A stretch of DNA of 64,000 bases, from NCBI RefSeq assembly GCF_036825535.1, contig NZ_CP098812.1, positions 1-64,000 on the forward strand. Reading direction: 5' to 3'. The position numbers and the translations under genes were made by a program. Shown in pieces: positions 15,401 through 27,864 of this stretch. The first letter of the stretch is position 1. The number at the start of each line of letters is the position of its first letter. The notes under the pieces are model-generated. The model did no database searches. It saw only the letters and a program-made list of their open reading frames with translations, and was not told where the DNA came from. This DNA comes from Parasalinivibrio latis. Its GTDB lineage: Bacteria; Pseudomonadota; Gammaproteobacteria; Enterobacterales; Vibrionaceae.

Positions 15401-17572
15401 TCACCCTTCAACAGACTTTACCTGACCGGAATAATACAACTCACCTTTTGACGCTTTTTCCTTGAGGCTTTCCGGCACTTCATACATTGCTCCAAGGTGG
15501 TTGTACTTCTCTGCCATGGTGACGTAGTCAGCCAGGCCCATCGTGTCCAGGTAGCGGAATACACCTCCGCGGAACGGAGGGAAGCCAAGGCCGTAAATCA
15601 AGGCCATATCTGCCTCAGCAGGCGTAGCGATAATGCCTTCCTCCAGGCAGCGGACCACTTCATTGACCATTGGGATCATCATTCGGGCGATGATATCGTC
15701 GGACTCAAACTCTGTTGCCGATGAGACGACGTCTGCCAGCAGCCCTACAACCTCAGGATCGGCTGATTTCTTCGGTTTGCCTTTCTTGTCTGTACTGTAT
15801 GCGTAAAAACCCGCGCCGTTTTTCTGCCCGAACCGCTTGGCTTCGTACATAACGTCAATGGCATCCCGGCCAGGTTTTGACATTCGCTCAGGGAAACCTT
15901 CTGCCATGACGGCCTGGGCATGGTGAGCCGTATCGATCCCCACGACATCAAGCAGGTAAGCCGGGCCCATTGGCCATCCGAACTGTTTTTCCATCACTTT
16001 GTCTATTACAGTGAAATCTGCGCCATCGCGCAGCAACAGGCTGAAACCGCCAAAGTATGGGAAGAGCACTCGGTTGACGAAAAACCCCGGGCAGTCGTTA
16101 ACCACAATTGGGGATTTCCCCATCTTTGCTGCGTAGGCTACAACGCGGGAAACAGTATCATCAGATGTATGTTCACCCCGGATAATTTCCACCAATGGCA
16201 TGCGGTGAACAGGGTTAAAAAAATGCATCCCGCAGAATTTATCTGGGCGCTTGAGCGATTTTGCTAGCTGGTTGATAGGTATTGTGGAAGTGTTGGAAGT
16301 AATAACCGTATTCTCACCAACCAAAGACTCCACCTCCCTTAACACGGAAGCCTTTATCTTGGGGTTTTCTACGACGGCTTCGACAATAACATCCGTGTTT
16401 TCAATACCGGAATAATTGAGGGAAGGGGTGATTGAGGAAAGTACCTGGCCCATTCTCAACCCATTGATACGCCCCCGCTCGAGCTGCTTATTCAGCAGTT
16501 TGGCTGCTTCACCCATCCCGAGTTCCAGTTGTGCGTCGGTGATATCTTTCATCAGCACAGGAACGCCTTTCAGTGCGGATTGGTAAGCAATACCACCTCC
16601 CATAATCCCTGCTCCCAGTACGGCACCGCGCTGGGTGGCTTTACCTTCCTTGGATGCTTTTTTAGCTTGTGCTTTTATGTATTGGTCATTCAGGAAGAGG
16701 CCGACCATGGCTTTTGCAACATCACCACGGGCCAGTTTTACAAAGTGGCGGTTTTCAACTTTCAGCGCCTCGTCGCGACCCATGCCTGATGCTTCTTCAA
16801 TGGCAACGACAGAAGCCATTGGGGCGGGGTAGTGTGGCCCTGCAACCTGGTACACCATGCCCTTCGCCATAGTGAAGCTCATGGTGGCTTCTATTTTGTT
16901 TAGAGCAAGGGGGGAGAGTTTTTGTTTGCGGCGAGATTGCCAGTCCAGTTCTCCGGCAATTGCCGCTTTCATCATACCAAGAGCAACATCACGGAGTTTT
17001 TCGGTTTCGACAACAGCATCGACCAGCCCAAGTTTGAGTGCATCAGCCGCCTTCTTATCTTTGCCGGCTGTGATAATTTCCATGGCACTGTCTGCGCCAA
17101 TGACACGCGGCATTCTAACCGTACCACCGAACCCCGGCATGATACCCAGCTTGGTTTCAGGAAGGCCGATACGGCAAGCTGTATCGCCAACCCTGAAGTC
17201 AGAAGCGAGTACACACTCACAGCCTCCGCCCAACGCGTGGCCATTAATGGCAGACAGGGTGGGGACTGGCAGGTCTTCGAGCTTGTTGAAAATATCATTG
17301 GCCCGGGTCAGCCAGGCTGACAGTTCCTCTTCGGGAAGTGAGAACAGACCAAGGAATTCGGTGATATCCGCACCTACAATAAATGAGGACTTGTCTGATG
17401 CCAGGATCAGACCTTTCAGATCGCTTTCCTGGTGCAGGGCATCCAATGCACTGCCAAAGCATTCCAGGGTATGAAGATCGAATTTGTTAACGTTGCCGGG
17501 CGCATTGAAGGACAGCAAAGCAATGCCGTCTTCCAGATAACGCACGGATAGGGTTTCAGTTTGGTAGATCAT
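15401..17572 (-). CDS. fadB: Fatty acid oxidation complex alpha subunit FadB
   Basis: Multifunctional enoyl-CoA hydratase, 3-hydroxyacyl-CoA dehydrogenase and epimerase. It has 723 residues (E. coli 729). The N-terminal crotonase domain (about 1-190) has NGHALGGGCE and the glutamate-containing LPETKLGIMPGFGGTVR. The NAD-binding domain begins near 318 with GAGIMGGGIA; the dehydrogenase signature includes HFFNPVHRMPLVEI. It heads the fadBA operon. A PsrA-like palindrome lies about 100 bases upstream. Confidence 0.97.
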   Translation of the reverse strand: MIYQTETLSVRYLEDGIALLSFNAPGNVNKFDLHTLECFGSALDALHQESDLKGLILASDKSSFIVGADITEFLGLFSLPEEELSAWLTRANDIFNKLEDLPVPTLSAINGHALGGGCECVLASDFRVGDTACRIGLPETKLGIMPGFGGTVRMPRVIGADSAMEIITAGKDKKAADALKLGLVDAVVETEKLRDVALGMMKAAIAGELDWQSRRKQKLSPLALNKIEATMSFTMAKGMVYQVAGPHYPAPMASVVAIEEASGMGRDEALKVENRHFVKLARGDVAKAMVGLFLNDQYIKAQAKKASKEGKATQRGAVLGAGIMGGGIAYQSALKGVPVLMKDITDAQLELGMGEAAKLLNKQLERGRINGLRMGQVLSSITPSLNYSGIENTDVIVEAVVENPKIKASVLREVESLVGENTVITSNTSTIPINQLAKSLKRPDKFCGMHFFNPVHRMPLVEIIRGEHTSDDTVSRVVAYAAKMGKSPIVVNDCPGFFVNRVLFPYFGGFSLLLRDGADFTVIDKVMEKQFGWPMGPAYLLDVVGIDTAHHAQAVMAEGFPERMSKPGRDAIDVMYEAKRFGQKNGAGFYAYSTDKKGKPKKSADPEVVGLLADVVSSATEFESDDIIARMMIPMVNEVVRCLEEGIIATPAEADMALIYGLGFPPFRGGVFRYLDTMGLADYVTMAEKYNHLGAMYEVPESLKEKASKGELYYSGQVKSVEG

Positions 17573-17673
17573 GTCCTTTCTCCATGAATCCGGCTCTTGT
17601 CTGGCCGGTTGTTAATTTCTGGTTATACCAGTCAATTCAGTTTGGCGAGCAAAGCACAAAATGGCAACATGAA

Positions 17674-17691
17674 TTTAAACATTTGTTTAAA
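17674..17691. promoter_or_regulatory. 18-bp palindrome upstream of fadB, candidate fatty-acid regulator site
   Basis: TTTAAACA-TT-TGTTTAAA is a perfect inverted repeat with eight-base arms, 102 bases upstream of the fadB start. Its core AAAC-N4-GTTT fits the PsrA-type motif GAAAC-N(2-4)-GTTTC, apart from the flanking G/C. It lies between divergent fadB and yigZ. The regulator assignment is an inference. Confidence 0.5.
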
Positions 17692-17791
17692 ATTTGCGTT
17701 TGGTTTGTTAGCCAGGTCTGATTGCGCTGCTGATCTGTTGGGCGAGTGCCTGTGGTAACATCCGGTAGCCAATGTATTTTTAGGGCACAAA

Positions 17792-18409
17792 ATGACAGAT
17801 AAACCCTATTTGATTCTTGCTGCCCCGGTTGTATTTGAAAAGGAAATAAAGAAAAGCCACTTTATTACCTATCTTGCACACACACCGGGTACTGAGGCTG
17901 CCAAGCAGTTCGTACATGACATTAAGCTAAAGCACGCTGATGCCCGCCATAATTGCTGGGCATTTGTTGCCGGCAGGCCAGAAGACTCCATGAAATGGGG
18001 GTTCAGTGACGACGGTGAACCGTCAGGGACAGCGGGAAAACCTATCCTTGCCCAACTCAGTGGTTCAGGTGTTGGGGAGATTACAGCAGTGGTCACTCGG
18101 TATTACGGTGGAATCCGGCTGGGGACTGGCGGATTGGTGAAAGCTTATGGTGGAGGTGTCCAACAGGCACTCAAGCTCATAGAGACGCGGGAAAAACTAA
18201 TGACGCGTTTTGTGACTTTGCGCTGTGAGTACGCTCACATGGCTGTTGTTGAGTCTTTGCAGAGCGCATTTGAGGCGGTTCAGGTAGAAAGTGAATTTAG
18301 TCATAATGTAAAAATGACACTGGAAGTAGATGCACGACGGGTCGATGAGTTTAAGTCCCTGCTGGTAAACCGCAGTGGTGGCCAAGTCACCTTTACCGAT
18401 GCTGAATAA
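17792..18409 (+). CDS. yigZ: YigZ/IMPACT family protein
   Basis: Conserved protein of the UPF0029/IMPACT family; the eukaryotic relatives regulate GCN2, while the bacterial role is not settled. It has 205 residues. The N-terminal IMPACT domain has the signature DGEPSGTAGKPIL followed by VVTRYYGGIRLGTGGL; a C-terminal ferredoxin-like domain (about 140-205) follows. It heads a yigZ-trkH-hemG cluster, the same order as in E. coli. pepQ, which precedes yigZ in E. coli, is absent here. Confidence 0.94.
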   Translation: MTDKPYLILAAPVVFEKEIKKSHFITYLAHTPGTEAAKQFVHDIKLKHADARHNCWAFVAGRPEDSMKWGFSDDGEPSGTAGKPILAQLSGSGVGEITAVVTRYYGGIRLGTGGLVKAYGGGVQQALKLIETREKLMTRFVTLRCEYAHMAVVESLQSAFEAVQVESEFSHNVKMTLEVDARRVDEFKSLLVNRSGGQVTFTDAE

Positions 18410-18445
18410 TAACCATAAAGAAAAAAGGAACTGCCGTAAGGCTAT

Positions 18446-19903
18446 ATGCAATTTCGATCCATAATTCGAATCGTCGGGCTGTTGCTGGCGTTGTTCAGTA
18501 CAACCATGCTGGCACCCGCCTTAGTGGCTTTTATCTACCGGGATGGAGCAGGCTTCCCTTTTGTGCTGACTTTTTTTCTGCTTCTTGCCGGTGGGGGATT
18601 GCTCTGGTTTCCCAACCGTCGTTACCGTCAGGAACTGAAATCCCGGGACGGCTTTCTGATAGTTGTCCTGTTTTGGACAGTAATCGGCGCGGCCGGCTCC
18701 ATTCCGTTCCTGTTTTCGGAACAGCCGCAAATGTCGTTGACCGATGCCCTTTTTGAATCTTTTTCCGGATTAACGACTACGGGGGCGACAGTCATTGTCG
18801 GGCTGGATACGTTGCCCAAGGCCATTCTCTTTTATCGCCAACTGCTACAATGGTTTGGCGGTATGGGGATCATCGTGTTGGCTGTCGCGATTTTGCCGGT
18901 ACTGGGTATCGGTGGGATGCAGTTGTACCGGGCTGAGATCCCTGGTCCGGTCAAAGACAGTAAAATGACCCCGCGTATCGCAGAGACCGCCAAGGCCCTT
19001 TGGTATATCTACCTGACACTGACATTGAGCTGCGCGGGTGCCTACTGGCTGGCGGGGATGTCTGTTTTTGATGCCTTGTGCCACAGCTTCTCGACAGTCG
19101 CGATTGGGGGATTCTCCACCCATGATGCCAGTATCGGGTATTTTAACAGTCCTGCTATTAATCTGATTACTGTGGTTTTCCTGCTTATCTCTGCCTGCAA
19201 TTTTTCTCTGCATTTTGCGGCGTTTGCTACGGGGGGGAAACATGTCTGGCTGTATTTTAAAGATCCTGAGTTCAGGGCTTTTGTTGCCATTCAGCTGATT
19301 TTACTGGGTGTCACTTTTGGTATTCTGCTCAATCACCAATCTTATGATTCCTGGTTTGAGGCCTTTGACCAGGCCATTTTCCAGACTGTTTCTATTTCTA
19401 CGACTGCCGGATACACCACAACCGGTTTTTCAGAATGGCCACTCTTCCTTCCTGTATTGCTTCTGTTTGCTTCATTTATAGGTGGTTGTGCCGGTTCCAC
19501 GGGAGGCGGGATGAAAGTAATCCGGATTCTGCTGCTGTCTCTGCAGGGATCCCGTGAGCTTAAGCGTCTTGTCCACCCTCGTGCTGTGTACATTATTAAA
19601 GTGGGGGATAAAGCACTTCCCCAACAGGTCGTCGATGCTGTATGGGGGTTCTTTTCAGCTTACACACTGGTGTTTGCCATTTGTATGATAGCCCTGATTG
19701 CCACAGGAATGGACGAGCTGTCAGCATTTTCTGCCGTTGCTGCGACACTGAATAACCTCGGTCCTGGATTAGGGGAAGTGGCTGCACATTTCGGTGATGT
19801 CAGTGATCCCGCTAAATGGGTACTCATTATCTCTATGCTGTTTGGGCGTTTGGAGATATTTACCCTTCTGGTTCTGTTTACGCCGACATTCTGGCGTAGC
19901 TAA
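18446..19903 (+). CDS. trkH: Potassium uptake protein TrkH
   Basis: Membrane pore subunit of the low-affinity K+ uptake system, gated by TrkA. It has 485 residues (E. coli 483). There are about ten membrane helices arranged as four pore repeats; the filter-like glycine segments include SGLTTTGATV, TVAIGGFST, TTAGYTTTGFS and NNLGPGLG. It is 36 bases after yigZ and 22 bases before hemG, so these probably form an operon. It is complete. Confidence 0.96.
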   Translation: MQFRSIIRIVGLLLALFSTTMLAPALVAFIYRDGAGFPFVLTFFLLLAGGGLLWFPNRRYRQELKSRDGFLIVVLFWTVIGAAGSIPFLFSEQPQMSLTDALFESFSGLTTTGATVIVGLDTLPKAILFYRQLLQWFGGMGIIVLAVAILPVLGIGGMQLYRAEIPGPVKDSKMTPRIAETAKALWYIYLTLTLSCAGAYWLAGMSVFDALCHSFSTVAIGGFSTHDASIGYFNSPAINLITVVFLLISACNFSLHFAAFATGGKHVWLYFKDPEFRAFVAIQLILLGVTFGILLNHQSYDSWFEAFDQAIFQTVSISTTAGYTTTGFSEWPLFLPVLLLFASFIGGCAGSTGGGMKVIRILLLSLQGSRELKRLVHPRAVYIIKVGDKALPQQVVDAVWGFFSAYTLVFAICMIALIATGMDELSAFSAVAATLNNLGPGLGEVAAHFGDVSDPAKWVLIISMLFGRLEIFTLLVLFTPTFWRS

Positions 19904-19925
19904 TACATATATATAGGAGAGTGGT

Positions 19926-20447
19926 GTGCGACGCGTACTGATGCTTCATTCGAGTCGGGAAGGACAAACCGTGAAAATCCTACGCTTTATGGAGCAACAA
20001 CTGGGGAAGGAGTTTGAGTGCGAGCTGGTTAGCCTTCATGATGAACCAAAAGTAGATATCAGCAGTTATGACAAAGTAATTGTTGGAGCCTCGATTCGTT
20101 ACGGCCACCTCAATGCAAAACTCTATAACTTTATCCGTGAAAACCAAAAGGCCTTGGCGCAATCAGATAATGCATTCTTCTGCGTTAACCTTACTGCCCG
20201 AAAGCCCGGCAAGGATATTCCGGAAAACAGTGCCTATATAAAGAAGTTTCTCGCCAAGTCCTCCTGGCAGCCAAAAAAGATTGCTGTCTTTGCCGGTGCC
20301 CTCTTTTATCCCCGTTATCGCCTGTTTGATCGGGTGATGATTCGTTTCATCATGAAAATTACCGGTGGTGAAACAGATACCAGTAAAGAAGTGGAATACA
20401 CCGACTGGGGAAAAGTACGTGCTTTTTGCGATATTTTGCGTGCCTGA
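19926..20447 (+). CDS. hemG: Menaquinone-dependent protoporphyrinogen IX dehydrogenase HemG
   Basis: Flavodoxin-like FMN enzyme that oxidises protoporphyrinogen IX to protoporphyrin IX in haem synthesis, passing electrons to quinones. It has 173 residues (E. coli 181). The N-terminal FMN loop is HSSREGQTVKI, and the long HemG-specific loop follows VNLTARKPGK. It starts with GTG preceded by AGGAGAG. It is the last gene of yigZ-trkH-hemG and directly precedes the rRNA operon, as in E. coli. Confidence 0.94.
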   Translation: MRRVLMLHSSREGQTVKILRFMEQQLGKEFECELVSLHDEPKVDISSYDKVIVGASIRYGHLNAKLYNFIRENQKALAQSDNAFFCVNLTARKPGKDIPENSAYIKKFLAKSSWQPKKIAVFAGALFYPRYRLFDRVMIRFIMKITGGETDTSKEVEYTDWGKVRAFCDILRA

Positions 20448-20465
20448 TAACCACTTCGTTTCTTT

Positions 20466-20479
20466 TTTGTTCGAACAAA
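20466..20479. other. 14-bp palindrome between hemG and the rRNA promoter
   Basis: TTTGTTCGAACAAA is a perfect inverted repeat, 19 bases after the hemG stop and 32 bases upstream of the rRNA -35 element, in AT-rich UP-element territory. It could be an operator or a weak hairpin; the following sequence lacks a T run. Confidence 0.4.
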
Positions 20480-20510
20480 CTGTTATTTGAAACTTTTCGC
20501 AAAAAAGGGG

Positions 20511-20538
20511 TTGCCAGATAAATTCAGCTCCCTATAAT
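20511..20538 (+). promoter_or_regulatory. rRNA operon promoter
   Basis: TTGCCA (20511-20516), a 16-base spacer and TATAAT (20533-20538) are followed by a GC-rich discriminator TCGCCTCC typical of stringently controlled stable-RNA promoters. AT-rich sequence upstream may act as UP element. Confidence 0.85.
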
Positions 20539-20828
20539 TCGCCTCCGTTGTCACGACAAACCGCGACAACGGGCGGCAAGCGAAAGTGCTTGACACGCCA
20601 GCTGGGTGAGATAGAATCCCCAGCCTGCTTAGTAAGATAAGCAACGCTCTTTAACAATTTGACCATGCAATCTGTGTGGGCACTCGTTGAAACAGAATAA
20701 AAGATTTATTCAATGAATCGAGTGACCAAACGAGATTCCTGAAAAGGAATATCGGCACAGTCAATTCTATCTATGAAAATAGATAAACAGTATTCATTGA
20801 GCCAAACCTTCGGGTTTGAAAAAACTTT
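20539..20828 (+). other. rRNA leader with boxA antitermination signal
   Basis: About 290 bases of transcribed leader. The sequence GCTCTTTAACAATTTG near 20646 is a canonical boxA, where NusB/NusE and Nus factors assemble. No protein gene is present. Confidence 0.8.
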
Positions 20829-22380
<1,552 letters not shown>

Positions 22381-22470
22381 CCTAAACTGCTTCATGAGTG
22401 TCCACACAGATTGCCTGGTCGAAAAGTAAAGAGAGTATTTTGTTGGGGTGCCCAAAACCCTGGCACAGTG

Positions 22471-22546
22471 TCCCGTTCGTCTAGAGGCCTAGGACACCGC
22501 CCTTTCACGGCGGTAACAGGGGTTCGACTCCCCTACGGGACGCCAC
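22471..22546 (+). tRNA. tRNA-Glu (anticodon TTC)
   Basis: A 76-base cloverleaf with acceptor arms GTCCCGT/ACGGGAC, anticodon stem CCGCC/GGCGG around CTTTCAC, T arm GGGGTTCGACTCCCC and encoded CCA. It is in the 16S-23S spacer. Confidence 0.96.
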
Positions 22547-22564
22547 TTCATTGAAGTGAACGAC

Positions 22565-22640
22565 GGGTCGTTAGCTCAGTCGGTAGAGCAGTTGGCTTTT
22601 AACCAATTGGTCGAAGGTTCGAATCCTTCACGACCCACCA
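22565..22640 (+). tRNA. tRNA-Lys (anticodon TTT)
   Basis: A 76-base cloverleaf with acceptor arms GGGTCGT/ACGACCC, anticodon loop CTTTTAA between GTTGG and CCAAT, T loop GTTCGAATC and encoded CCA. It is the second tRNA of the 16S-23S spacer. Confidence 0.96.
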
Positions 22641-22704
22641 TCTTCCCCACAGAAGATGTAAAACTGTTTTGGTTCTGCTTTTTCAAAAGTGGAAACAAAC
22701 CTGT

Positions 22705-22780
22705 GGGCGATTAGCTCAGTTGGGAGAGCACCTCCCTTACAAGGAGGGGGTCACTGGTTCGAGCCCGGTATCGCCCACCA
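22705..22780 (+). tRNA. tRNA-Val (anticodon TAC)
   Basis: A 76-base cloverleaf with acceptor arms GGGCGAT/ATCGCCC, anticodon loop TTACAAG region between CTCCC and GAGGG, T loop GTTCGAGCC and encoded CCA. It is the third tRNA of the spacer. The Glu-Lys-Val set is a known Vibrionaceae spacer type. Confidence 0.96.
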
Positions 22781-23046
22781 CTCTTTAAGCACTCTTACGA
22801 GAGTATTTAGAAAGTGGTTCTTTGTCTCTTGTAGACACCGAAACACATGCTCTTTAACAATCTGGAAAGCTGACTAGTAGATTCAACAATGTTGGATCTG
22901 TTCTGAACTTCTTAGGAAGTGATGAACAAAGTTCTCAAAGCAAACACATTCAAGTGTTTTGGTAGTGCTTTAAGCACAACTCAATTTGAGTACGGCGAAA
23001 ACCAAATCTTGGTCAACGTATGACTCGAAACTCCTTCGGGTTGTAT
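22781..23046 (+). other. Spacer between tRNA-Val and 23S rRNA, with boxA
   Basis: About 266 bases of pre-rRNA spacer. TGCTCTTTAACAA at 22848-22860 is a second boxA that keeps polymerase antiterminated through the 23S gene. No other gene is seen. Confidence 0.8.
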
Positions 23047-25937
<2,891 letters not shown>

Positions 25938-26038
25938 ACAACACCCAAGGGGTTTTGTGCGTACTCAAGAGAATCAAACATCTTGAATGTGTAAGAGAAC
26001 ACGCTAGAAGACATCAGCTTTCAAGATTGTACCGAATT

Positions 26039-26158
26039 TGTCTGGCGACCATAGCATTGTGGCTCCACCTGAACCCATGCCGAACTCAGAAGTGAAACGC
26101 AATAGCGCCGATGGTAGTGTGGGGTCTCCCCATGTGAGAGTAGGACATCGCCAGGCTT
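26039..26158 (+). rRNA. rrf: 5S ribosomal RNA
   Basis: About 120 bases, from TGTCTGGCGACCATAG to GCCAGGCTTT; it contains CCATGCCGAACTCAGAAGTG. It ends the rRNA operon and is followed by a terminator 14 bases later. Confidence 0.96.
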
Positions 26159-26171
26159 TAAATACCGCCAG

Positions 26172-26198
26172 AAAGGCCATCCGAAAGGATGGCCTTTT
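26172..26198 (+). terminator. rRNA operon terminator
   Basis: Stem AAAGGCCATCC/GGATGGCCTTT with loop GAAA, then a T run (the stem and tail share T residues). It lies 14 bases after 5S. Confidence 0.9.
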
Positions 26199-26387
26199 TG
26201 CGTTTGGAGCACAGGCTGGCACAGACAGCACTACGCGGGCGTTACGGATGGCCTTTATGCCGGTATACAAGGAGGTGTCCTCCCCCGCGGTCGCCCGTCC
26301 ACGTCCGTGGGGCCATCCAGGTCGTGGCATAGCCACTCCCGTTCCGAAAGCACCCGTCGTATGCGCCGGAAGGCGTACTTTCTCCAC
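26199..26387. other. GC-rich non-coding segment between two copies of the 5S 3' end
   Basis: About 190 bases without a supported gene. It contains short inverted repeats (GGAGGTGTCCTCC, CCACGTCCGTGG), and GGATGGCCTTT is repeated from the neighbouring terminator. It looks like decayed rRNA-operon-end DNA with inserted sequence. An open frame on the minus strand runs antisense into 5S and is not believed. Confidence 0.5.
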
Positions 26388-26418
26388 CCCCATGTGAGCG
26401 TAGGACATCGCCAGGCTT
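26388..26418 (+). pseudogene. Remnant duplicate of the 5S rRNA 3' end
   Basis: These 31 bases match the last part of the 5S gene (from CCCCATGTGAG to the GCCAGGCTT end) at 30 positions. The only mismatch is A to C. The rest of the second 5S copy is missing. A further terminator follows at 26471, which suggests a tandem 5S-terminator unit that has largely been lost. Confidence 0.8.
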
Positions 26419-26470
26419 CCAAATTGGTTTTCATCTTTTTAGAAAAAAGATGAAGGCAAAAAAGTAGAAG

Positions 26471-26500
26471 AAGCCCTGACCTGACGGTCAGGGCTTTTTT
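26471..26500 (+). terminator. Second rRNA-type terminator
   Basis: Stem AAGCCCTGACC/GGTCAGGGCTT with loop TGAC, then six T residues. It is followed by GCGTTTGG, the same sequence that follows the first rRNA terminator. Confidence 0.88.
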
Positions 26501-26579
26501 GCGTTTGGGGAAAAGAACACGGTTCTGGGAAGAAAAGAACCAGGAATATAAGGGTGGAGAGAATATCCTTTATTGTTGA

Positions 26580-26610
26580 AGAAAATAGAAGGCTGCCGGT
26601 TGGGCAGCCT
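26580..26610 (-). terminator. Terminator after the SAH-hydrolase-like gene
   Basis: On the minus strand, stem AGGCTGCC/GGCAGCCT with loop CAACC is followed by TTCTATTTTC. It is 20 bases beyond the stop codon. Confidence 0.7.
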
Positions 26611-26629
26611 ATTTGATCTTGAGTTTACT

Positions 26630-27838
26630 TCAGCGGTAATCGTAAAAGTGCTGGAGCCACTTTTCGGCAATATACATTTCATCCTTTTCGCTGAGTGCCT
26701 GCAGACCATTTCTGTATTCATCAATACAATTGATTAGTTTCAGCCCTGCCAGCATATGTGCAGCTTCAAAAAGATACAGTGTCGGGTCGCCCATGCCGGT
26801 CTTAAATGGTGTATTGGCCGACTCACCGCCAGCGAGCAGGTAAACACTTTGGTTACGTCTGTTTTTGTACTCATTAATCAGGCTGTTTCCGCCCACTTTA
26901 TAGAGTATGCCCTCTTCAACCAACTGAGGAAGATTGAGTTCATCATCTGCCGATGTAACGGTTGCCACGAATAGAGGTTTGTCTAGCTCATCTAAAAGGT
27001 GTGCAGGCAGAGCACCATTTCCCGTACAGCAGAAAATCATATTACAGTCGCGAAGTAGATGAGTGACTGAGCTGGCATAAATACCGTCACGGGGAAACCC
27101 TGTCAGTCGACGTGGGTCGGCATCAGCGACGTAGAGATCTTTAATTCCTTTGCCAGAGAGAGATTTAATCACTCCCCTGCCGAGGTTACCGGTGCCGATT
27201 ACACCTATTTTAAGAAAGCCGACATTATTAAGCTTTAGTCCAAAAACCTCGCGAAGAATTTGGTCTGAATAATGGACGATACACTCTGAAGCTTCAAAAT
27301 CAGCAGGCTGTTTAATACTGAGGTTGGATACCGTAACCAGTGGTTTTTCTATAGTGCGATTCAGGTACTTCGCGAAGCCATTGGCGGTTAATTCGGTAAT
27401 ACCAATACACTGTTCCCTGAATACTTCAACGATATGCTCTATTGCATGGGAGAAATAGCCACCATGATCCAGCAGAAGGAATGTTTTATCCGGGGTAACA
27501 TATTGCTTGATCAGTGCCAGGCAATGATCCGGATCCCTGAGGTAATCCTTGCTGTATGTAAGATCAACAACGTCGCAATTATGAATACTCTCGATAGTTG
27601 AGAGTATTTTGCCATTTCCTTTTAGCGTGGCACCTTTAGGAACAAATACCAATTTCTCTGCTAATTCACTGAGTACGTTGATATAAGGTAACGAGCCCTC
27701 ATAGCAATGCATCACGGAGAAAATGACCAAATTGTCCGGTGTGGTAAATCCATTTGCGATGCTTTTTAAAAAGTTATATCCCTTCTGCGCGTAAAAATCC
27801 GAATAGTAAGAGTGAGTGAGTATATTTTTATTTGTCAC
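26630..27838 (-). CDS. S-adenosylhomocysteine hydrolase-like NAD-binding protein
   Basis: A 402-residue cytosolic protein resembling SAH hydrolase throughout but divergent. From the chosen start, VMHCYEG (His about 44), LLLDHGG (Asp about 124) and GITELTANG (Glu about 149) align with the catalytic His, Asp and Glu segments of the family. A Rossmann motif IGVIGTGNLGRG (about 213-222) follows, then CCTGNGALP resembling the family's TTGN segment. The usual C-terminal K-P-D-H-Y-R-Y is not seen. GTG 27838 is chosen because GGAAGG lies seven bases upstream; TTG 27853 is possible. The gene begins 26 bases after ilvY, so the two are probably co-transcribed. Substrate unknown. Confidence 0.75.
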   Translation of the reverse strand: MTNKNILTHSYYSDFYAQKGYNFLKSIANGFTTPDNLVIFSVMHCYEGSLPYINVLSELAEKLVFVPKGATLKGNGKILSTIESIHNCDVVDLTYSKDYLRDPDHCLALIKQYVTPDKTFLLLDHGGYFSHAIEHIVEVFREQCIGITELTANGFAKYLNRTIEKPLVTVSNLSIKQPADFEASECIVHYSDQILREVFGLKLNNVGFLKIGVIGTGNLGRGVIKSLSGKGIKDLYVADADPRRLTGFPRDGIYASSVTHLLRDCNMIFCCTGNGALPAHLLDELDKPLFVATVTSADDELNLPQLVEEGILYKVGGNSLINEYKNRRNQSVYLLAGGESANTPFKTGMGDPTLYLFEAAHMLAGLKLINCIDEYRNGLQALSEKDEMYIAEKWLQHFYDYR

Positions 27839-27864
27839 TATGCGACCTTCCAACTAACGTACGG

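Noticed and set aside
26004..26408. 134-codon open frame on the minus strand across the 5S gene
   Set aside because: It is antisense to 5S rRNA and its terminator, has no ribosome-binding site I can see, and its length follows from GC-rich RNA sequence.
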